This document shows, one piece after another, positions 12,963 to 17,924 of a stretch of 17,924 nt of DNA; within the stretch, counting starts at the first letter, position 1; each line of letters begins with the position of its first letter. The notes beneath the pieces are model-generated. The model was not told the DNA's origin, searched no databases, and saw nothing but the letters and a program-made list of their open reading frames with translations. Position numbers and translations under genes: made by a program. Location of the stretch: contig CADCCA010000029.1 in assembly GCA_902799855.1 (NCBI GenBank), forward strand, positions 1 to 17,924, written 5' to 3'. The DNA comes from an uncultured Erysipelotrichaceae bacterium. Lineage in GTDB: Bacteria; Bacillota_I; Bacilli_A; RFN20; CAG-826.

Positions 12963-14447
12963 TTAGTATTTCTCGTTTTCGTCTAATGGTGCATGCCATG
13001 GAATGAGGTCGGCGTATTTAAAGACCTTAATGTAATTACCATAGATATCATCAAAACCAAATTTAACAGCGATTTGTAATTCGTCGTTTAAATAGCATTC
13101 ATAATATTTAACATCATCAGAATATTTCCATTTCTTGATAGCGTCACTATCTGATTGTTTGGTGACTGGGGGAACGTATTCTCTAAAACCAGCATTAGTG
13201 AGCAATGCACCATAACTATCTCTGATAACATCTTTATAGAAGTTATCGAAACACCAATAGCATTGGGAATCCATTTCTAAAGCGGAGGACATTGGGTGTT
13301 CACCATTATCTCTCTTCTCTTCGTACCATTTATAACTTCTTCCTAAGTTAACGAATGGAAGAACGGTACCAAAGGTATTTTCCATAAATGTCTTTTCTTC
13401 ATCTTTCCAATCGGCTTGTACGTTAACAGTGCGGCCATAGGAAGCAGTCTTCATGCCCATTGGCATAACGTGAAGATTTACACCATAGTTATCTTTATTA
13501 TCTTTAGCCACACAGATTGGATTATCGTATTGAATGTGGATGGAGAAACTAAGGGTGCTATCATAGGCAATCCATTCACCACCATTTTTGCCATCTAATT
13601 CAAACATTTCGTGGTATTCGCCTTGATATACTTCAAAGCCATTTTCCTCTAAAAGAGGAATATAATCTAATGGTTTAAGATTTGAGAGGATGACATCATA
13701 GGCATACCATTCACCATCACTATTGAGATAGTCTTTGTGATGGACTGGATCTGTATAGCCTTTCGGGAATGGTAAGGCGAGCTTTGCTTCATCTGTGTAT
13801 TTTGCTAAACCTTGGGTTAATAGTTCAGATTCTGGAACATCAACTACCTCATCTTCTAATTCAAATTTCCCATCACATTGGATATATGGATAGATTCTAG
13901 TGAAGTCCTTTTTGACATAACACATAAAGCCTAGCTCACTAACGAATAGATAGCCATTATCATCTTCTTGGACGCCTAAAACTTTATAATGCTTTTCGTC
14001 CATTTCTTGACGATAGGAATCGCTATCTATGTAATAGAGCTTACCATCGTACATCACGATTTTGTCGTTTTCTGCATATCTATAACTGAAACTATTTCCA
14101 GCATTTTCTCCATAAAAGATTATATATGTTTCCCCATAACGTGAATGTAAAGTGATTTGATTGTATTCAGGATACATGGAGATATAGTCACCATGTGGAG
14201 AATAATAGAAAGTATTGGTTTTACCAGAATTTGAGTAGGTGATGGTTTCTCTACTCCATTTGTACATTTTATCTTGTAAAAGAGCGTTAAATTCATCATG
14301 AGATTCTGTAGTAGAATAGCCTTCTTTTTCATAGAACTCATAGACATCTTTATACATTAAATCGAGGATTTGCTTAAAAAGATCACAACCTGTTAATGTT
14401 AATGTCGACATTAACGATAAAATGACTAGTTTTCTCATTCTCTTCAT
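12963..14447 (-). CDS. Unknown lipoprotein (494 aa) with an internal repeat
   Basis: The signal peptide ends in lipobox LTGC (Cys 21), so the protein is secreted and lipid-anchored. AAGGAG lies eight bases before the ATG. I do not recognise the family. It is rich in Tyr, Asp, Glu and Trp and looks like a beta-rich extracellular protein. Two segments, about 224-308 and 363-467, look related: each begins 'LPF', contains an 'LL..xGF..Y' helix-like stretch ('IPLLEENGFEVY' and 'GALLTNAGFREY') and ends in alternating hydrophobic strands followed by acidic residues. It starts 30 nt after tRNA-Leu without a terminator between, and its stop is two bases from the Nudix start. Confidence 0.8.
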   Translation of the reverse strand: MKRMRKLVILSLMSTLTLTGCDLFKQILDLMYKDVYEFYEKEGYSTTESHDEFNALLQDKMYKWSRETITYSNSGKTNTFYYSPHGDYISMYPEYNQITLHSRYGETYIIFYGENAGNSFSYRYAENDKIVMYDGKLYYIDSDSYRQEMDEKHYKVLGVQEDDNGYLFVSELGFMCYVKKDFTRIYPYIQCDGKFELEDEVVDVPESELLTQGLAKYTDEAKLALPFPKGYTDPVHHKDYLNSDGEWYAYDVILSNLKPLDYIPLLEENGFEVYQGEYHEMFELDGKNGGEWIAYDSTLSFSIHIQYDNPICVAKDNKDNYGVNLHVMPMGMKTASYGRTVNVQADWKDEEKTFMENTFGTVLPFVNLGRSYKWYEEKRDNGEHPMSSALEMDSQCYWCFDNFYKDVIRDSYGALLTNAGFREYVPPVTKQSDSDAIKKWKYSDDVKYYECYLNDELQIAVKFGFDDIYGNYIKVFKYADLIPWHAPLDENEKY

Positions 14448-14477
14448 GATAATAACTCCTTTTTATTTTCAATAAAA

Positions 14478-14562
14478 TGGTGTGGCCAAGAGGACTTGAA
14501 CCTCCATGAGTTTCCTCACTGGCTTCTGAGACCAGCGCGTCTACCAATTCCGCCATGACCAC
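14478..14562 (-). tRNA. tRNA-Leu (anticodon CAG)
   Basis: An 85-nt class II cloverleaf: acceptor GTGGTCA/TGGCCAC, discriminator A, encoded CCA and a long variable arm. Anticodon loop CTCAGAA gives CAG. It begins 14 nt after the acyl-ligase stop and is followed after 30 nt by a lipoprotein start, with only an A/T-only hairpin (TTTTATT/AATAAAA) in between. It is therefore probably cut out of a longer mRNA. Confidence 0.95.
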
Positions 14563-14576
14563 GCAATGTGATTATA

Positions 14577-16232
14577 TCACAGTAGGCCACGTTTTTTATC
14601 TTCTTCTTCTTGCAGAGTGCGGAAATCAACCTTGCCAAGCATGGTTAAAGGAAGTTCTTTTCTAAATTCAATTTCAGTTGGCACTGACCATCTAATGAGA
14701 TATTTACGACATGTCTCAAGTATTTTATCTTTCATCGCTGTTTCATCAAAATATTTAGCAACGACAAAGACTTTGAGCGCGTTTTGTAATTTCTTATCAG
14801 GAATGCGGATAGCCGCACACGCACTGACTTCTGGCATGGATTCGATTAATTGTTCAACTTCACTTGGGAAGACACCGACACCAGATACTTTCACCACTCT
14901 TTTCTTGCGTTGTTTAAAGAAGATGAAACCATCAGCGTCGATATAGCCTAAGTCTCCAGTATGGAGATATCCATCAATTAAGCAGTTTTTAGTGGCTTCT
15001 TCATCTTGATAATAGCCAAGCATTAAAGCCCCGCTCTTAAAGATGATTTCGCCTAATTCACCAGGTTTAACTTCTTTGTTATTTTCGTCAACGACTTTAA
15101 AGTCACTTTCAGGCATAGCCTTGCCTAATGAACCACGTCTATTAGCATTAAATGTGTTAACACAGTTAACAGCAATAGCCTCAGTTAAACCATATCCTTG
15201 GAATAAACGGCATTTAGAACCAGCTTTATCCATTGCTTCATCAAAGCGTTCTTCTAAGGTGATTGGCATAGAGTCACCGCCGCAGAAACAGCAGTGTAAA
15301 TGTTTTAAGTTTTTGTTGTTTACAAACTTAGGTTCCGCTAAAAGCTTTTCGTAAATTGTTGGAACACCACAAACACAAGTGAACTTGATTTGATTCATCA
15401 CTTTCACCACTTTTTCCGCTTTAAACTTTGGAATGAGGATAGAAGAAAAAGCGTTCACTAATGGAGCGTGCATGGTCATACATAAACCAAAGCCATGGAA
15501 GCTTGGTAAAATTGAAAGCATTTTATGGCCTCTAAGTTCTTCTCTTTTGACCGCCATAAAGGAATCGGAATGATAAGCAATAAAGTTAAATGCATAGTCG
15601 CTTAAACAGATGGTCTTTGGTTTACCGGTTGTAGAACCACTATGTAATAAAACTGTGCAACGCTCTTTATCAAATTTCGCTTCTGGTACTGGTTTATTCT
15701 TAGATTTTAGTTGATACGTGTATTTAAATCCGTTGAATTTGAAACGTTTTGGCATCTTGCCTAACTTACGACGAATTCTAAAGTTCATGAAGGTGTGATA
15801 CATCATCTTTTTGAACACAGGTAAATCATCTTCAATACGGGTAACAAAGATGCGATCAGCGATAGTACGATATCTTTCTACTTCTTTAGCGATTCTTTGT
15901 TCAAATAGGAATGCATACTTTGTATGAGTGCGGTCCATAATCGCTTTTACTTGGTTAAAAGGTGTGAATGGGTGAATGAGATTAGAACACGCGCCGATTT
16001 TATTAATCGCATAGAATAAAACGATTGTTTCTGGAATATTTGGTTGAGCAATAACGATGACATCGTTTTGTCTAACACCTAATTCGTTATATAAAATATC
16101 CGCAGTTTTATCGATTCTTTTGAGAAGGGTTTTAAAACTGATTTTCTTTCCTTCGTAAAAAAGGGCTAAATCATGAGGAAATTTAAGGGCTTTTTCTTTT
16201 AAAGCGCCATACATTGTAAGTTCGGTCATCAT
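14577..16232 (-). CDS. AMP-forming acyl-CoA ligase-like enzyme
   Basis: The 551-aa protein belongs to the ANL adenylating superfamily: phosphate-binding loop 'LLHSGSTTGKPK' at 195-206, 'GYGLTEA' at 346-352, 'HTGDLGYID' at 424-432, the hinge segment 'RKKRVVKVSGVGVFP' at 442-456, and catalytic Lys 534 in 'PLTMLGKVD'. It should activate a carboxylic acid, most likely a fatty acid, as acyl-AMP and pass it to CoA or another thiol. Its start overlaps the upstream membrane acyltransferase stop (ATGA), with AGGAG ten bases before the first ATG, so the two are coupled; it may supply the acyl donor. A tRNA-Leu follows 14 nt after the TGA stop. Substrate not determined. Confidence 0.9.
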   Translation of the reverse strand: MMTELTMYGALKEKALKFPHDLALFYEGKKISFKTLLKRIDKTADILYNELGVRQNDVIVIAQPNIPETIVLFYAINKIGACSNLIHPFTPFNQVKAIMDRTHTKYAFLFEQRIAKEVERYRTIADRIFVTRIEDDLPVFKKMMYHTFMNFRIRRKLGKMPKRFKFNGFKYTYQLKSKNKPVPEAKFDKERCTVLLHSGSTTGKPKTICLSDYAFNFIAYHSDSFMAVKREELRGHKMLSILPSFHGFGLCMTMHAPLVNAFSSILIPKFKAEKVVKVMNQIKFTCVCGVPTIYEKLLAEPKFVNNKNLKHLHCCFCGGDSMPITLEERFDEAMDKAGSKCRLFQGYGLTEAIAVNCVNTFNANRRGSLGKAMPESDFKVVDENNKEVKPGELGEIIFKSGALMLGYYQDEEATKNCLIDGYLHTGDLGYIDADGFIFFKQRKKRVVKVSGVGVFPSEVEQLIESMPEVSACAAIRIPDKKLQNALKVFVVAKYFDETAMKDKILETCRKYLIRWSVPTEIEFRKELPLTMLGKVDFRTLQEEEDKKRGLL

Positions 16233-17089
16233 TTGATAAAGACTCCTACTAATGAGAAGATGCCAATGAGAATTAAGAAGTGAGAGGCATAGATAATAAG
16301 TGAATGTCTACCCACGAAGCAGATTGGTCTTTCCCATTCATGCTGTTTGAAATATGATTTTTTAGAAACACTATAAGTGAATTTAGATAATAAAGCACCA
16401 CCGAAGAAGAAACCTAGATATGGGAAAAGTGGCATGAAGTCCGCTTGCGCGTGTGGCGCTAAAACGCCATCAACTTTCCAAACTGGTTTGATAAATGGAA
16501 TGGCGTAAGTATTTGGATCTTTGGCCCAATCTGTCCACTCTAGAACTTTGCAGATTGGATGGAGTAATAAACCAATAATACCCACGATCATGAGCCATTT
16601 CCAAGATTTATCTTGGACAAAACAATAGATTAATGTGGACCAGGCTAGAACACCAATGATATTAAAGTCGACTCTAAAACAGCCCACGCCTAAATCCCAG
16701 TTATTATAAGAAACAACACCTTGGATGATGTTTGAGAAGGCTAAGATGATAAACCATAAGGCAATCATTTGACCCGCTCTTTTCCAGTTGTTTCTCGAGA
16801 AAGCGCATGATATACCACTGACAAAACAGAAAGAGGCTAAACAGAGCCATCTGACAACTTCACGGGCAGGATTGTGCCAATAGAAGGACGCTACTCTATA
16901 TATAGTATAAAAAGGCTCTATCGCAGTTCCTCCACTGATAGCGGCTTGTCCACCACACCAGCGTTCGTTAAACGACATGAACAAGTTAAAAAGATGGTCC
17001 ATGACCACTAAAAGCATGAGCAGACCTCTAATGAAGTCAATTTCATGAATTCTTGTTTTAAATGGATCGCGTCTAGTTACTTCGGTCAT
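16229..17089 (-). CDS. DUF1624/HGSNAT-like membrane acyltransferase
   Basis: This 286-aa polytopic protein opens with 'RIHEIDFIRGLLMLLVVMDH' (about 13-32), matching the DUF1624 signature 'R..eiD.lRG.....m...H', whose His is thought to act in acyl transfer in heparan-alpha-glucosaminide N-acetyltransferases. Several hydrophobic helices follow, and the C-terminus has 'GRHSLIIYASHF', typical of the family. It probably transfers an acyl or acetyl group across or at the membrane to a sugar or similar acceptor. It overlaps the AMP-ligase gene by 4 nt. No Shine-Dalgarno; TTGAGA-17-TAATAT ends eight bases before the ATG, so the transcript would be essentially leaderless. Confidence 0.82.
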   Translation of the reverse strand: MTEVTRRDPFKTRIHEIDFIRGLLMLLVVMDHLFNLFMSFNERWCGGQAAISGGTAIEPFYTIYRVASFYWHNPAREVVRWLCLASFCFVSGISCAFSRNNWKRAGQMIALWFIILAFSNIIQGVVSYNNWDLGVGCFRVDFNIIGVLAWSTLIYCFVQDKSWKWLMIVGIIGLLLHPICKVLEWTDWAKDPNTYAIPFIKPVWKVDGVLAPHAQADFMPLFPYLGFFFGGALLSKFTYSVSKKSYFKQHEWERPICFVGRHSLIIYASHFLILIGIFSLVGVFIK

Positions 17090-17097
17090 AATTAATA

Positions 17098-17126
17098 ATA
17101 TTAAAATATGGAAAGCAGTCTCTCAA
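17098..17126 (-). promoter_or_regulatory. Promoter of the acyltransferase-ligase operon (leaderless)
   Basis: TTGAGA (17121-17126), 17-bp spacer, TAATAT (17098-17103). The ATG at 17089 is only eight bases beyond the -10, leaving room for a leader of at most one or two bases. The -35 begins right after the tandem stop codons of the GNAT gene. Confidence 0.65.
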
Positions 17127-17129
17127 CTA

Positions 17130-17675
17130 TTATTTGCTTGGGTTCAATAAATAATAGTAATCAACATCGTGATATTGTTCATGATAATAGAGCTCTTGGA
17201 TTCTTCTGCCTTCATAGATAAGACCGCATTTCTCCATTACTCTTTTCGAAGCGATATGACCAACGATATGAGCGGCTATGACTTTGTGAACGCCTTGATT
17301 GAACAAGAAATCAATCATCGCTTTAAAGGCTTCTGTGGTATAGCCTTTATTCCAATGTTTTCTACCAATGGCATAGCCAACTTCTGAACTATTGAATGTA
17401 TCGTTAGCGGTTGAGCATTGAAGAATCATACCGATAACTTCATGAGTATCTTTTCTTTCAATCGCAAATAAGTAGCGATGATTTTCTAAACAATAATTAA
17501 TGACTCTACCTAGGGTCATATCTTCCACTTTTTCGACATATTTATCGATGAAGTATTTTAATACCTCTTTATCACTATTGATGTTATTAAAAATATCTCT
17601 AGTGTCTGTTTCTTCCATATAGCGGAGCACTAGTCTATCAGTTTCAATAACGATTCTTGGATCAAAATCTTTCAT
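17130..17675 (-). CDS. GNAT-family acetyltransferase (RimJ/RimL-like)
   Basis: The start chosen is the ATG at 17675 (MKDFDPRIVIETDRLVLR, 181 aa); a GTG eleven codons upstream lies inside the previous gene's terminator hairpin and is unlikely. Features of the ribosomal-protein-alanine acetyltransferase type are the opening 'IETDRLVLR', acetyl-CoA-binding 'GYAIGRKHWNKGYTTEA' at 100-115 and 'ASKRVMEKCGLIYEG' at 142-156. It transfers acetyl from acetyl-CoA to an amine, possibly a protein N-terminus or small molecule. It ends in TAA TAG. No Shine-Dalgarno precedes the ATG. Confidence 0.85.
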   Translation of the reverse strand: MKDFDPRIVIETDRLVLRYMEETDTRDIFNNINSDKEVLKYFIDKYVEKVEDMTLGRVINYCLENHRYLFAIERKDTHEVIGMILQCSTANDTFNSSEVGYAIGRKHWNKGYTTEAFKAMIDFLFNQGVHKVIAAHIVGHIASKRVMEKCGLIYEGRRIQELYYHEQYHDVDYYYLLNPSK

Positions 17676-17711
17676 AAAAAATGTGGTCTTCTTTATTGAG
17701 AATACCACATT
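17676..17711 (-). terminator. Intrinsic terminator before the GNAT gene
   Basis: AATGTGGT and ACCACATT pair over 8 bp, with an inner TTCT/AGAA extension across one mismatch, followed by a T-run on the minus strand. It ends the truncated gene at the window's right edge. Confidence 0.85.
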
Positions 17712-17735
17712 CTATTAATTTATTCAGTAATTAGA

Positions 17736-17924
17736 TTACGCTGGATAACCAACCCAATCCGCACAAGCATAGGAATAGACACCAGCGTTACAAGCGATGT
17801 CATTAGTTTTGTTATAAACTCGACCCGCATCATTACCGCTTGTCATATTCCAATCAGGTGTTGTAGTGCCACTGACGCATCTAGCAAGTAAGAAGCCTTG
17901 CAATTCACCAGTAACAGTGAAGGA
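17736..17924 (-). CDS. C-terminal end of an unknown Cys-containing protein (truncated by window)
   Basis: An open frame runs from the window edge for 62 codons to a TAA at 17736-17738 and is followed by a terminator, so it is a real gene end. The visible sequence includes 'GELQGFLLARCVSG', 'DWNMTSGNDAGRVYNKTND' and 'ACNAGVYSYACADWVGYP'. Three Cys and many Gly, Thr, Asn and aromatic residues suggest a secreted or surface beta-sheet domain. The family is not recognised. Confidence 0.65.
   Translation of the reverse strand, partial: SFTVTGELQGFLLARCVSGTTTPDWNMTSGNDAGRVYNKTNDIACNAGVYSYACADWVGYPA

Noticed and set aside
8344..16231. Mycoplasma-type code (TGA as Trp)
   Set aside because: TGA ends three genes at tight ATGA junctions or before a tRNA, and the tRNA-Trp has anticodon CCA.
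17676..17708. GTG start of the GNAT gene at 17708
   Set aside because: It lies in the terminator hairpin of the preceding gene, and the family alignment begins near the ATG at 17675.

Overview
This is an AT-rich, gene-dense stretch of a low-GC Gram-positive chromosome. Shine-Dalgarno sequences are of the AGGAGG type, lipoprotein signals end in LTGC or LTAC, and intrinsic terminators are common. TGA is used as a real stop (8344, 14577, 16229) and the only tRNA-Trp has a CCA anticodon, so the genetic code is standard and not the mycoplasma code. The poly-serine lipoprotein linker, M6 proteases, ThrE-type exporter and general gene style suggest an uncultured gut-type Bacilli lineage (RF39- or Erysipelotrichales-like). 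That placement is an inference. Almost every gene lies on the minus strand; the only confident plus-strand gene is an SDR oxidoreductase at 4474-5343.

Layout, read in minus-strand order from the right edge. A truncated unknown protein ends at 17736 and is followed by a terminator. Next comes a GNAT acetyltransferase. A DUF1624/HGSNAT-like membrane acyltransferase follows, overlapping an acyl-CoA-ligase-like AMP-forming enzyme. Fourteen bases after that ligase lies tRNA-Leu(CAG), then an unknown lipoprotein, a Nudix hydrolase, tRNA-Trp(CCA), and about 480 nt of GC-richer non-coding DNA. This last stretch contains a near-perfect 25-bp inverted repeat and ends in a strong terminator, so it is best read as a large structured RNA. 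Then come a small two-helix membrane protein with an apparent frameshift at its start, a GT8-PlsC fusion coupled to a CrtO-like acyltransferase, and an ECF sigma factor coupled by an ATGA overlap to a membrane-anchored serpin. A ThrE-family exporter and a 73-aa membrane protein follow. At the left end are two paralogous M6 metalloprotease lipoproteins and a tRNA cluster (Ala, Ile2, Ser) with an 83-aa FakA C-terminal-domain-like protein embedded in it.

Main points of interest. (1) The sigma factor/serpin pair looks like a sigma/anti-sigma module whose extracellular sensor is a serpin fold, which would suit protease sensing. (2) The candidate large RNA sits downstream of tRNA-Trp. (3) Several genes lack a Shine-Dalgarno and have a -10 box only 6 to 8 nt before the ATG, which points to leaderless transcripts. 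(4) Lipid and glycolipid chemistry recurs: GT8-PlsC fusion, CrtO-like acyltransferase, acyl ligase, DUF1624 acyltransferase and a FakA-like fragment. (5) The tRNA-Ile2-like gene carries C instead of the nearly invariant U at position 33.

All functional calls rest on motifs read by eye. No database search or folding program was run.
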